Below are positions 16,965-25,984 of a DNA stretch of 64,000 nt, in pieces. The stretch spans positions 124,001 through 188,000 of the forward strand of contig NZ_JAIAZY010000001.1 in assembly GCF_019459225.1 (NCBI RefSeq), given 5' to 3'. Within the stretch, counting starts at the first letter, position 1. The number at the start of each line of letters is the position of its first letter. The notes beneath the pieces are model-generated. The model worked only from the letters and a program-made list of their open reading frames with translations, searched no databases and was not told where the DNA came from. The position numbers were made by a program, and so were the translations under genes. The stretch comes from Bacillus sp. IITD106. GTDB taxonomy: Bacteria > Bacillota > Bacilli > Bacillales > Bacillaceae_C.

Positions 16965-18503
16965 TTACTCTTCAAATCCAGCATTTAAATCTTCTATCAT
17001 GTGTTTTAAAAGTATCCTCCATCTCCGTTCAATATCCCAAAGTATATCAACTGATGGCAAATTATACTTTCCATGCGATATAGAATTTAATTCATCATGA
17101 TCTTTTTTTGCATAAGCTGTATTAATAGTTCTTTGATAGTTTTGATTAATACTCTGAAAGGACTTATTATGGACACAATAATTTAATAAGTCCGTTAAGG
17201 AAGGGTCCTTTTCTGGTTTTTTCCAGTTTCCAAAAAGTTCATTTTTTACTAAGTATTCTTGTAAGGTACACTCTAAGAGTGTTCTAGTCAAATAAGTGGC
17301 ACTTAAACTAAAAATCGAGATTCGTAACCTATGCAATTCATACAGCGCCCTGCTAATCCCGGGATGTTTGCCTTCATATACAATACCTTCAAATAAAAAG
17401 GAATTACTTTCAGGCTTAAATTGCTTCTTTTTATTGTCAGGTTCGGGTTGTAATTTAGTTTCTTCATTTCGCTTGGTCAAATCATCTTGAACTAATATTG
17501 GACCCTTTGAAATGTTTTGTCCTTGTCTTATTAATGGTTCATCTGAAAGGTCGTCTTCTTGCCCTTTAATCGGTTCATCCTGGTGGCTTTGTTCTTGTCC
17601 TTTTACCCGTTCACTTTGTTCGCTTTGCCCCTCTTTAGCTTGTTCATCCGAATGGTTTTGTTCTTGTTCTTTTACCGGTTCATTGACAAGAATTGAATTT
17701 TGACTAGAAACCGGATTAACATTTTTCCATTCTTCATCTTCAATAAAGTATTTATTATAAAATTCTTTTCGGTCATCTTTATAATATACATCGCTCACGT
17801 TTATTCTGTTTGATTTTATAAGGTATAAAATATAATAGATTTTCTTAAAACTTTCTTGATTTACAAATTGAACTTCTGGCTTTTTTTTATCAATTATGAC
17901 TCCTAGTAATGTTCTCATATCTGGATCACCAAAAATTCTTTCCATTGTTGATAATGAACGATCTACTTTTAATATATTATCAAGGAAATCCACAAGATAA
18001 TTCTTATATTCATCACTCTTAAATCTATTTTGTGCTTTATAATCCCATTGAAGACGCCCAGCACCATCGTTCTCACCAGTGTGCTTATTTTGAATAGTTC
18101 TTTTCATTGATTCTTCTTCAGCAGGAATATCGTACAAAACAGACTCTACTTTATATATAGGTTGGTAATTATAATCTCTTACTATTTTTTTTATTCGTTT
18201 TAATATCCTATCCCTCTCGGAAATATTAGTTGGTAATAAATCTGGATTATTTAATAGTTTAATACAGGACACACGTCTATTTCCATCCATAACTTTGTAT
18301 TTCTGAGGGGTGTCTGCTTCTACTATGATTATTCTCTCAGATATTTCAAAGCCGTACTTTGCAATTGATTTCATTAAATTAAAAAACTTTTTTTCATTGT
18401 ACAATAATAGTTTTATTGCATCCGCTTCATTCTCTTGTGGCTCATCTCTAGGGTTTTCTTCATTAATTAATAGATTATCAATTTTCACTAATATTGGCTT
18501 CAC
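16965..18503 (-). CDS. ParB-like N-terminal domain protein with long acidic linker
   Basis: The 512-residue product has an N-terminal ParB/Srx-like domain: IDNLLINEENPRDE, then VMDGNRRVSCIKLL (the DGNRR motif). Residues ~275-355 form a low-complexity linker of near repeats (EQEQNHSDEQ, GQEQSHQDEP, GQEDDLSDEP). The C-terminal ~130 residues are helical, with HRLRISIFSLSATYLTRTLL, and may be HEPN-like. The start is GTG 18503 after GGGGGAG. No helix-turn-helix is evident, so it is not an ordinary partition protein. Such ParB-domain proteins can be CTP/ATPase switches or nucleases. Paired with the methylase downstream. Confidence 0.75.
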   Translation of the reverse strand: MKPILVKIDNLLINEENPRDEPQENEADAIKLLLYNEKKFFNLMKSIAKYGFEISERIIIVEADTPQKYKVMDGNRRVSCIKLLNNPDLLPTNISERDRILKRIKKIVRDYNYQPIYKVESVLYDIPAEEESMKRTIQNKHTGENDGAGRLQWDYKAQNRFKSDEYKNYLVDFLDNILKVDRSLSTMERIFGDPDMRTLLGVIIDKKKPEVQFVNQESFKKIYYILYLIKSNRINVSDVYYKDDRKEFYNKYFIEDEEWKNVNPVSSQNSILVNEPVKEQEQNHSDEQAKEGQSEQSERVKGQEQSHQDEPIKGQEDDLSDEPLIRQGQNISKGPILVQDDLTKRNEETKLQPEPDNKKKQFKPESNSFLFEGIVYEGKHPGISRALYELHRLRISIFSLSATYLTRTLLECTLQEYLVKNELFGNWKKPEKDPSLTDLLNYCVHNKSFQSINQNYQRTINTAYAKKDHDELNSISHGKYNLPSVDILWDIERRWRILLKHMIEDLNAGFEE

Positions 18504-18596
18504 TATAATTCTCCCCCTACTATATATCTTCTTTATTAGATCTATAAAAGATTATGTTTTAGATACCTTAAACTATATTATACATTAAAACCTCAC

Positions 18597-19076
18597 TTAC
18601 TTATGATACGGCTCCCCCTTAATAATCCTAAAAGCCCTATACACCTGCTCCACCAATATCAACCTCATCAACTGATGCGGAAAAGTCATTTTTGAAAACG
18701 ACAAACTTTCATCCGCTCGTTTCATCACTTCTTCACTCAATCCCAACGATCCACCAATCACAAACACTATCTTGCTTTTTCCGTATGTAGCAAGATGATC
18801 AATCCTGTCGGCGAGTTCTTCGGATGTTTTCATTTTGCCTTCGATGGCGAGGGCGATGACGTGAGCGTCGGAGTGGATTTTGGAGAGGATGCGGGTGCCT
18901 TCTTTGGCTTTGACTTGGAGCATTTCGTTTTCGCTTAGGATTTCGGGGGCTTTTTCGTCTGGGACTTCGATGATGTCTACTTTTGCGTAGGCGGATAGGC
19001 GTTTTAAGTATTCAGCGATGCCTTGTTTTAAGTATTTTTCTTTTAGTTTTCCGACGGTGATGATGGAGATATTCAC
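18597..19076 (-). CDS. rlmH: 23S rRNA pseudouridine-1915 N3-methyltransferase
   Basis: The 159-residue protein is a full-length SPOUT methylase. The knot motif [20 protein letters not shown] and the C-terminal [20 protein letters not shown] are conserved; it ends IIKGEPYHK. It methylates pseudouridine 1915 in helix 69 of 23S rRNA. The last codons form the attachment core (GAGCCGTATCATAAGTAA), the same end used by SCC cassettes at orfX in staphylococci. The gene is intact here, which such insertion preserves. It follows the CxxH gene as in other Bacillales. Confidence 0.97.
   Translation of the reverse strand: MNISIITVGKLKEKYLKQGIAEYLKRLSAYAKVDIIEVPDEKAPEILSENEMLQVKAKEGTRILSKIHSDAHVIALAIEGKMKTSEELADRIDHLATYGKSKIVFVIGGSLGLSEEVMKRADESLSFSKMTFPHQLMRLILVEQVYRAFRIIKGEPYHK
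18598..18617 (+). repeat. Chromosomal attachment site in the rlmH 3' end
   Basis: The plus strand of the last rlmH codons, TACTTATGATACGGCTCCCC, is the parent of the repeats at 14971, 13807 and 1496. All four face the same way, as serial insertion by a site-specific recombinase would leave them. Confidence 0.75.
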
Positions 19077-19271
19077 AATGGTTTCCCTCTCTTTATTAAC
19101 GGGTATACGTTAAAATACAACTTTTTCACAGTACTTAACCAATTTACATATAATTCAGGACTTCTTACCCTGATCTTTAGTTATAAACATATTACACACA
19201 TAATACAAACAACTTATACACAATAGTTATCCACATATCCCCAAAAGGTATCCACATTTTGTAGGCGAATA

Positions 19272-19430
19272 TTAGTTCCCCACAATATATGCAGCTGGAT
19301 TTTTGCAATATTCACAGGTTGTGGATAAACCATCCTCTGTTTTGATCTTCTCTAAAACGGGTGCTATTTCGTATTCATCCACGATGATATCTAGTGCTAA
19401 TTCTACGTGTTCTTTGCAGCAATAAATCAT
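19272..19430 (-). CDS. CxxH/CxxC small protein (BA_5709 family)
   Basis: A 52-residue protein starting MIYCCKEHVELALD with CKEH, and carrying TTCEYCKN near the C-terminus: a CxxH plus CxxC pair likely to bind zinc. RBS AAGGA lies 7 bases before ATG 19430. The family is found beside rlmH and htrA in Bacillales. Function unknown. Confidence 0.85.
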   Translation of the reverse strand: MIYCCKEHVELALDIIVDEYEIAPVLEKIKTEDGLSTTCEYCKNPAAYIVGN

Positions 19431-19559
19431 GTTGATTCCTTCTTTCGTTGTTTTGGATTACTTTAACATAGTAACTATCCACAATTTTATAAAAGTTATC
19501 CACTTTATGCACATTTTTCCTCTCATTTATCCACAATTCATTGTACCATAAAATAAAAA

Positions 19560-19597
19560 GCGAGAAAGCCTACACTCGCTTTCTCGCCTCATTATCC
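19560..19597 (-). terminator. Terminator downstream of htrA
   Basis: A stem GCGAGAAAGC/GCTTTCTCGC with a short loop lies 10-40 bases past the htrA stop, followed on the minus strand by a T-rich run (TTTTTATTTT). Confidence 0.8.
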
Positions 19598-19600
19598 ACA

Positions 19601-20818
19601 TTACATGCGTGTTTCATCGGTTAGTTTTAAAGTAACTTCTGCTTTCTTTCCACCTCGATAATACGTGACCTTCATGGAATCGCCGACTTTTTTCTGGTTG
19701 TATAAATATTTTCTTAGTTCTATGACATCAGCCACTTGTTCATTATCGAGTTGGACGATGACATCCATTTCTTTTAAGCCTGCTTTATCTGCAGGGGAAT
19801 TCGGTACGATTGATTCAATCATAATCCCTTCTGTTACATCATGAGGAAGTTTCAATGTTTGCTGTTGGTGGTATGCAGAGATTTGAGATACGTTACGAAG
19901 GGTGACTCCCATCGCAGGACGTTTCACTTTTCCAAATGCCTCAAGATCATTAATAATGGGGACGACATAGTTGATTGGAATGGAAAATCCGATTCCTTCA
20001 ACAGCGCTTTGGGCAATTTTCATTGAGTTGATCCCGACGACTTGCCCTGCAATATTAATTAAAGCCCCTCCACTGTTTCCTGGGTTAATGGCAGCATCCG
20101 TTTGAATAACTTCCGCATTCCAATCTGGGATTCCATCATTGTTAATATCGACAGGTACTGTACGATTCACTCCTGAGACGATTCCTTGTGTGACGGAACC
20201 AGAAAACTGCAGCCCTAATGGGTTTCCGATTGCCAGTACAGGTTCACCAATTTTTAATGCATCAGAATCTCCAAACTCGTTCACTTGGTCATCTCCGATC
20301 CCCTTTGAACTCATTTCGACAACCGCCAAATCAGACCATACATCTGTCCCTCTTAGCTTAGCGGCTACCTTCGCTCCGTCGGGCAAAGTGACTTCCAATT
20401 GGGTGGCACCTTCGACAACATGGTTATTCGTTACAATATAGGCAGCATCCCCGGCCTTTTTATAAATAACTCCTGAGCCAACACCAGCTTCTTGTTCTTG
20501 ACCTGTTCCCGACCAGAAGTTGGCTGACTGGATATTCGTAATTCCCACAACGCCTTTGCTGGCCCTTCCAACCGCTTTTGTCACATCTGTCGTCACATCA
20601 AGAGAGAGGTTTTTCGATACACTATTATTTTCCGTTCCTTGATTCGTTTCAATCCGCGCACTACTTAATTCATTTTCGTTTTTGTTGCCCAAAATATTCG
20701 GGTAGATAATAGCAACAAGTAAGGCTCCTATAATTCCCCCTATCAAGCCAGTAAAAAAACCAGATCTCCCACGTTTCGGTTGATAGCGGTTTGGGTTGTG
20801 ATCATCGTAAAATCCCAT
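19601..20818 (-). CDS. htrA: HtrA-like membrane-anchored serine protease
   Basis: This 405-residue protease starts at ATG 20818; GGAAGGTG lies upstream, while an earlier in-frame start lacks an RBS. It has a short cytoplasmic N-terminus, one membrane helix (FFTGLIGGIIGALLVAIIYP) and a trypsin-like domain. The triad is visible as NNHVVEGA (His), DVWSDLAVVEM (Asp) and NPGNSGGALIN (Ser). A C-terminal PDZ domain contains SPADKAGLKEMDVIVQLD. It degrades or refolds damaged secreted proteins. In related genomes it directly follows walJ; here 14 kb of other DNA intervenes. Confidence 0.95.
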   Translation of the reverse strand: MGFYDDHNPNRYQPKRGRSGFFTGLIGGIIGALLVAIIYPNILGNKNENELSSARIETNQGTENNSVSKNLSLDVTTDVTKAVGRASKGVVGITNIQSANFWSGTGQEQEAGVGSGVIYKKAGDAAYIVTNNHVVEGATQLEVTLPDGAKVAAKLRGTDVWSDLAVVEMSSKGIGDDQVNEFGDSDALKIGEPVLAIGNPLGLQFSGSVTQGIVSGVNRTVPVDINNDGIPDWNAEVIQTDAAINPGNSGGALINIAGQVVGINSMKIAQSAVEGIGFSIPINYVVPIINDLEAFGKVKRPAMGVTLRNVSQISAYHQQQTLKLPHDVTEGIMIESIVPNSPADKAGLKEMDVIVQLDNEQVADVIELRKYLYNQKKVGDSMKVTYYRGGKKAEVTLKLTDETRM

Positions 20819-21429
20819 AAAGCACCTTCCCTTTCTATAGCTCAATACCTCTTAGTTTGCCTTTATAAATACATATTATAATAATTTGAGACGAAATAAC
20901 AAAATATTAGGCCAACAGAGGAAGTGCCTTTTAGAAGATATTTTAACCGTTTGGATACTATTCTAGATCGTGACGTGTTTTTTAGAGGGAGCGTAGATAA
21001 GCAGCCATTTATGATTTTGGCAGCTGGTTAATTGAATCGGAAGTAGAAACTTCGGCGGTTATAGTATTGATGCGACTTGCTCTTCAACAGCTTACATGCC
21101 TTGGAAATCTTGATTTAAAGTGACGATAGAGTTATTTTATTTTAAAACTTAACGTTCTAATTAGTTGTTTAATTTTTGATATAAGATACTTACTTGCACT
21201 TAAAAGTATGACCGTAAAGTTGTTTAAAAACACCTATCATGTTATTTACCAATCGCGGCAAGATTGTTGAATAAACTTAAAAGTGAAAACTGTGTAGTGG
21301 TTAAATGTTATAGAAAATATTGTGCGGGAATGCGCTTAAAGTAACGGGCAACATAACGGAAAAAGGAATAATTAAACTTTTATTGAATATGAACAAACAG
21401 GGATAAAAAAGAAAGGCTGTGAGGATTGA

Positions 21430-21640
21430 ATGTTTGATGAAAAACAAAAAAGTTCAATTTTAGGAACAGTCATAGCGGTTAGTTTAAGCAAGAGGCATAC
21501 GTTTTAGTAAAGAAAATCAAGAGATAATAAAATTGGTAAAGGGATTAGGGGTAGAAGGTGATGCACACTTTGGTTCAACGGTTAAACACCGTTTGAATTT
21601 GGATAAAAATGTTAAAATAAACGTAAAAAATATCTGAAAG
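21430..21640 (+). pseudogene. Broken MOSC-domain protein
   Basis: From ATG 21430 the frame reads LGTVIAVSLSKRHTF and hits stops. Skipping one extra T restores KENQEIIKLVKGLGVEGDAH and FGSTVKHRLN, a MOSC-domain N-terminus. The rest of the domain is missing, so the gene carries a frameshift and a truncation. The 570 bases between htrA and this relic show no gene. Confidence 0.65.
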
Positions 21641-21768
21641 GATAATAAAATGAAGGAAATATTAGTCTGAAAGAATTGTGAAAAGTTTAATAGGGGAAAA
21701 GTAAACATAACAAAATAAGCCTGCTAAATTGGCAGACCTAGGAAAAATTGAATAAAATTATAAGGCTA

Positions 21769-23025
21769 TCAAACTTGTTTACGCATATCGGGGATTTGAT
21801 ATCCTAAAGTTTCTAGGTATCGTATTGCCATTTCCTCAGTAATCTGAGGCGCATAAGTTAGTTTTGGTTTTGAATCAATATTGTATAACTCTTCATTAAA
21901 TGGCTCATTTTTGTCCAGCATATGGTAAATACAAACGATTAACTTATGTGCAATCGCAATAATTGCTTTTTTGTGCCCTCGGCGTTTCTTAATTTGGTCA
22001 AAACGGACTTTGAAATAAGGGCACGTTTTACTCTTAATAACAGCATTGGCACACTGCACCAGTAACGGCTTGATATAAACGCCAGCCCGTGAAGTGCGGA
22101 CCGATTTCTTTTTTCCGGCACTTTCGTTGTTTTGCGGTGTAAGTCCTGCCCATGAACTCAGATGTTTATCGGAAAGAAAGACAGACATATCGATGCCGAT
22201 TTCACCAAGAATCGCAATGGCTGTAAAGATATCTTTGATACCAGGCAAAGACAAAATTAATTCGATTTGCGGCATAAATGGCTGAACTAATGTTAAAACG
22301 ACTCTTTCGATATCCGCGATATGTTTCTCAATATTATCAATATGGTCAAGGCACACGCGCATTTTATTGGCTTGTGGCTCCGTCAAATTCCCTTGAATGG
22401 ACTTTACAATGGTGTCTGTTTTGTTTTTCATCCTCCCGTGTAGCATTGTTAAAACATCAAAATCCGTATCATCCGGATGCTCAAGAATATGTTTGATGAT
22501 CCGCATAGAACTTACACCAAATGTGTCAGAAACGACACTGGAAATCATGATGTTGGAAACAGTAAGGGAGTTTTGAACACGGTTTTTCTCGCTTGATTTA
22601 AAGTTGATGAGTTTCGTTCGATACCGCATCAAATCTCGAATTTGACGAATGGGAAGGGGTGGTATAAAACTTCCCGGAACCAAGCCGTGTTTGTGCAAGT
22701 CACAAAGCCAGATGGAATCTTTTTTATCCGTTTTCTTGCCACGAATACCTTTTACATATTTTGGGTTAGCCACGACAACATCACAATCGTGTTCCAAAAT
22801 ATTAAATACTGGGTGCCAATACTTGCCTGTGGACTCCATACAGACATGTTTGCAGGATTGAGATTTGAGCCATTCCAGAAGACGTTGTAAATCTTCAGTG
22901 AAGGTGGAGAATTGCTTGGTCTGGTATTCTGTAACCCCCGATTGGTTCGTCGTACCGACCGTTGCAACAACAAATTTTTTGTGGACATCAATTCCACAAA
23001 AAATAGGGTGAACAATTTTGAGCAT
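21769..23025 (-). CDS. IS110-family DEDD transposase
   Basis: A 418-residue recombinase with the N-terminal RuvC-like DEDD domain: FCGIDVHKKFVV, HVCMESTGKYWHPV and KTDKKDSIWLCDL. The C-terminal Transposase_20 domain has LSLPGIKDIFTAIAILGEIG and the serine-bearing SSWAGLTPQNNESAGKKK. ATG 23025 follows GGGGATG. IS110 elements move without terminal inverted repeats and are guided by a bridge RNA from their non-coding end. The frame looks intact, so the element may be active. Confidence 0.93.
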   Translation of the reverse strand: MLKIVHPIFCGIDVHKKFVVATVGTTNQSGVTEYQTKQFSTFTEDLQRLLEWLKSQSCKHVCMESTGKYWHPVFNILEHDCDVVVANPKYVKGIRGKKTDKKDSIWLCDLHKHGLVPGSFIPPLPIRQIRDLMRYRTKLINFKSSEKNRVQNSLTVSNIMISSVVSDTFGVSSMRIIKHILEHPDDTDFDVLTMLHGRMKNKTDTIVKSIQGNLTEPQANKMRVCLDHIDNIEKHIADIERVVLTLVQPFMPQIELILSLPGIKDIFTAIAILGEIGIDMSVFLSDKHLSSWAGLTPQNNESAGKKKSVRTSRAGVYIKPLLVQCANAVIKSKTCPYFKVRFDQIKKRRGHKKAIIAIAHKLIVCIYHMLDKNEPFNEELYNIDSKPKLTYAPQITEEMAIRYLETLGYQIPDMRKQV

Positions 23026-23310
23026 AAACACATCCCCATACAGTTTATAGTGGATAAAGCAGACATTGACTGTTTGCCACAAATAAACTGGAATTGTTTA
23101 TACAAAGATTAGTCTATGTGCTCGATGGCACACTTATTTGTACTTGAAAATAGCAAACGGCACATCTTACTATGCGGGCAGCAAGGAGCTTGCCCACTCA
23201 CCTCCCGTGCTCTGTAGTGTATCTGCTTATCCGATTACATTATATCAGCTATTTCAGGGGGAGGAGCTGTTTTTCTTTAATTCATTTTTGTGCCTTGAGC
23301 GCAGCGAAAG
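23026..23310 (-). mobile_element. Non-coding end of the IS110 element, candidate bridge RNA
   Basis: About 285 bases upstream of the transposase start hold no gene on the minus strand. They contain a hairpin at about 23182-23202 (GGGCA...TGCCC with a GC bulge). In IS110-group elements this left end encodes the bridge RNA that pairs with donor and target DNA. Exact ends cannot be set by eye because IS110 elements lack clear terminal repeats. Confidence 0.4.
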
Positions 23311-23324
23311 GAATGAAACTTACT

Positions 23325-23729
23325 ATGGAAAAATGTGTTTTTTGTAACCCAGATTTAGAACCTAATCAAAAAGTTGTTTTAAGTAATGAACATTGTCTTT
23401 TTTTACAATTAGAACAATCAAAAATAAAGGGTAGCCTACTTGAAGGTGCAGGACTAATTGTTCCTAAAATGCATAGAGAAACTGCATTTGATTTAACTCA
23501 GAAGGAATGGGAAGCAACTTACAGTCTTCTTCAAGAAGTTAAACAATTTTTAGATGAAGAATACAAACCTCAAGGATATAATCTTGGTTGGAACTGCGGT
23601 GAGGTTGGTGGACAGCATATTTTTCACGCTCATTTTCACGTTATACCAAGATACAGAGACGAGCCACTTGCGGGTAAAGGAATAAGGTATATGTTTAAAA
23701 GTGAAGAAAATCTAAGGAAAAGTTATTAA
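23325..23729 (+). CDS. HIT-family hydrolase
   Basis: A 134-residue histidine-triad protein starting at ATG 23325. N-terminal CVFCNPD and the triad HIFHAHFHVIPRYRDEP are clear. HIT proteins hydrolyse nucleoside phosphoramidates or dinucleoside polyphosphates. The reading frame continues upstream into IS110 end sequence, but that part is not homologous and the true start is the MEKCVF Met. The insertion lies just upstream, so the native promoter may have been lost. Confidence 0.9.
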   Translation: MEKCVFCNPDLEPNQKVVLSNEHCLFLQLEQSKIKGSLLEGAGLIVPKMHRETAFDLTQKEWEATYSLLQEVKQFLDEEYKPQGYNLGWNCGEVGGQHIFHAHFHVIPRYRDEPLAGKGIRYMFKSEENLRKSY

Positions 23730-23784
23730 GCTAACGTGCCCTTTAGCTTAATAAAATTAGTGGAAGTTTAGAGAGGATGGTATT

Positions 23785-24285
23785 ATGGAAGTACGACAAA
23801 TGGCAACTGCATTCCTAATTCATCAAGGAAGAATGTTAATGATGAAAAAGGAAAAAAGTAAAATCTTTAATTTTGCATTTTGGGGTGGAATTGGAGGTCA
23901 TATGGAACCTAATGAACTTAATTCACCAATGGAGGCAAGTTTCAGGGAAATTGAAGAAGAGACAGGATTTAAAAAAGATGACATTAAAAACTTTAGACTT
24001 AAGTATATTCTACTTGAAAAAAATAACGGAGAAATACGTCAGCAATATGTCTACTTTGGAGAAACAAAGCATTTGAACTTTATTCCTTCCGACGAAGGGG
24101 AATTATATTGGGTTCCTAAGAATGAATTATCAGCTTTATATACCTCAAAAATTATCAATGTAACTATTGAACACTATTTGAATAATAAAGATATTGATGA
24201 CGTTTTTGTTGGATCGATGATGACTAACAATGAATCTAAATCTAAAATTCAATGGTCAGCCCTCAAAGAGACCGTTGGTTTTTAA
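23785..24285 (+). CDS. NUDIX hydrolase
   Basis: A 166-residue protein with a full Nudix box: GGHMEPNELNSPMEASFREI followed by EEETGF (G, REx2EE, G positions kept). Nudix enzymes cleave nucleoside diphosphates linked to other groups. It lies 55 bases after the HIT gene in the same direction, and both act on nucleotide phosphates. RBS AGAGAGGATGG precedes ATG. Confidence 0.92.
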   Translation: MEVRQMATAFLIHQGRMLMMKKEKSKIFNFAFWGGIGGHMEPNELNSPMEASFREIEEETGFKKDDIKNFRLKYILLEKNNGEIRQQYVYFGETKHLNFIPSDEGELYWVPKNELSALYTSKIINVTIEHYLNNKDIDDVFVGSMMTNNESKSKIQWSALKETVGF

Positions 24286-24601
24286 GAATTCAGTGAATAG
24301 AAACTTTTTCCTTATACTTGAATTAGATTAAATGATAGTTGTTGATAAATAATCGTTCTTCACTTATTTAATATTCAAATGAAGTTTAAAAGGTTTGTAA
24401 AGAATTGATCTTAAAGTAAAGGGTGTTTTAGTAAAACAATTAAGGTTCCTTGCACTCAATGCTAAAAAATGGTATTTTAAAGAAGAATTATTTTTGTTCT
24501 GTGTAAAGGATAGTATTAGTAAGAACTTTTCGTCTTGATGATCACTGAGAGCAAGGATAGTAATACATTGTGTGTGCTTAGCACACTAGGAGGCAACAAA
24601 C

Positions 24602-24802
24602 ATGGAAAAAGGTAAAGTAAAATGGTTTAATGGCGAAAAAGGTTTTGGATTCATCGAACGTGAAGGTGGAGAAGACGTATTCGTTCATTTCTCAGCTATC
24701 CAAGGCGAAGGGTACAAAACATTAGAAGAAGGTCAAGAAGTGACTTTTGATGTTGAGCAAGGTCAACGTGGAGCACAAGCAGCTAACGTTCAAAAAGCTT
24801 AA
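24602..24802 (+). CDS. csp: Cold-shock RNA chaperone (Csp)
   Basis: A 66-residue protein with both RNA-binding motifs: KGFGFIERE (RNP1) and VFVHFSAI (RNP2), and the typical start [15 protein letters not shown]. The RBS AGGAGG lies 8 bases before ATG. A long leader of at least 60-100 bases precedes it, as in cold-shock genes whose mRNA structure is temperature-controlled. A terminator follows. Confidence 0.97.
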   Translation: MEKGKVKWFNGEKGFGFIEREGGEDVFVHFSAIQGEGYKTLEEGQEVTFDVEQGQRGAQAANVQKA

Positions 24803-24820
24803 ATAAAATGCCAATCATGG

Positions 24821-24850
24821 ACAGACTCTTTTTAGAGTCTGTCATTTATT
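24821..24850 (+). terminator. Terminator of the cold-shock gene
   Basis: Stem ACAGACTCT/AGAGTCTGT with a TTTT loop, followed by a T-rich run. Confidence 0.85.
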
Positions 24851-25214
24851 TTTCTTAGAAAAACAAATAACCCCACTCAAAAATGAGTAGGGTACTTGAA
24901 AACAGTAAATCAAATGGTAAACCCAGTGTAGCATATAAATTGTAAATCTCCTAATTTTCCTTGTATTTTTTACTAAGAGAAAACTCTGTTGGCAACATAG
25001 AAACAGACCGAAACAAATCATGTGCTATGATTGAATATCGTAGGATCACTTTTCTTATGGTGTTAACGGGACAGGTTAATAAAAAAGGAAATTTCTTGTA
25101 GTCGATAATGGTTTATTGTTTCTACTCTATATTTATTGCATTAGCTTGGTTAATACCGAGTAAAGTGACTAAAACTAATCAGATAGGTTACTCAACATAG
25201 AAAAATATTGGGTA

Positions 25215-25337
25215 ATGAATAAAGCTACGAGTAAAGGCGGAATAAGCAAGAAAGAATGGAATCATTGGCAAGCTAGTGCCCATAAATTAAAGAGTGCCAC
25301 ATCTTATACGAAAACGGAGGGTGAAAATGACCACTAA
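25215..25337 (+). CDS. Possible 40-residue protein
   Basis: ATG 25215 opens a frame giving MNKATSKGGISKKEWNHWQA and a charged tail. It overlaps the next short frame by 11 bases. The RBS is weak. Could be a chance frame. Confidence 0.25.
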   Translation: MNKATSKGGISKKEWNHWQASAHKLKSATSYTKTEGENDH

Positions 25338-25455
25338 CTATAGTGATTACTTCATCTTGTATCAATCCTCTGTCATTATTAAAATAATTGATGTAACAAG
25401 TTCCGGTTATACCTTAACAATAGAAAATGGAAGTAGTAAGAAGTACATATTTTGA
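25327..25455 (+). CDS. Possible 42-residue protein with strong RBS
   Basis: ATG 25327 is preceded by GGAGGGTGAAA, an excellent site. The peptide MTTNYSDYFILYQSSVIIKI ends SSKKYIF. Its strand-like pattern could be a small SH3-like or PilZ-type fold fragment. The rest of 24.85-25.2 kb shows no gene. Confidence 0.4.
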   Translation: MTTNYSDYFILYQSSVIIKIIDVTSSGYTLTIENGSSKKYIF

Positions 25456-25546
25456 AGATATATTAGAAATTCTTTTTTCTATATAAAAAGAACTGATTTT
25501 TCATTTAAATGGTTACAGTTAGAAAGAATATTTTAAAAGTGAGTAG

Positions 25547-25933
25547 GTGAACAACATAATTGAGGTAAAAACATCTCCCCTAAGTGATGGAGAATTCAAT
25601 AGAGGGGTATTTGCTACACGTGATATCAAAAAAGGAGAGCTTATACATGAAGCACCTGTCATTTCTTATTCAAACGACCAGCATCAATACATTGAGCAAA
25701 CTTTACTCGCCGATTACGCTTTTGAGTATGGGATAAATCATTCTGCAATCCTTCTTGGTTATGGAATGTTGTTTAACCATTCTTATGAACCTAATTCAAC
25801 TTATGAGATTAATTTTGAAAATAGCACATTTGACTTCTATGCTTACACAAATATAAAAGCAGGAGAAGAGATTCTAATCAATTATAATGGCGATGTTGAA
25901 GACAAAGATCCACTGTGGTTTAATCAGGAATAA
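25547..25933 (+). CDS. SET-domain protein
   Basis: A 128-residue compact SET domain. RGVFATRDIKKGELIHEAP is the N-SET region, LFNHSYEPNSTYE matches the NHS catalytic/SAM core, and AYTNIKAGEEILINYN is the C-SET Tyr-containing loop. Such short bacterial SET proteins are lysine methyltransferase-like; the target is unknown. The start is GTG 25547 with a weak RBS. Confidence 0.85.
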   Translation: MNNIIEVKTSPLSDGEFNRGVFATRDIKKGELIHEAPVISYSNDQHQYIEQTLLADYAFEYGINHSAILLGYGMLFNHSYEPNSTYEINFENSTFDFYAYTNIKAGEEILINYNGDVEDKDPLWFNQE

Positions 25934-25984
25934 AAAGGATAGCAAAATATCCATACAAGCAATAAAATATCGAGGTGTAAAAGG

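Larger units (their letters stand above)
19227..19600. promoter_or_regulatory. Cluster of DnaA boxes
   Basis: Perfect TTATCCACA boxes occur at 19227, 19527 and 19592 on the plus strand and at 19320-19328 on the minus strand. One-mismatch boxes occur at 19248, 19475 and 19496. Seven sites in 374 bases is far above chance for a 9-mer. The region flanks the small CxxH gene, between htrA and rlmH. It could titrate DnaA or regulate local genes. Confidence 0.6.

Noticed and set aside
16047-18503. Type II restriction-modification system
   Set aside because: Only a methylase and a ParB-like protein are seen; no endonuclease can be recognised.
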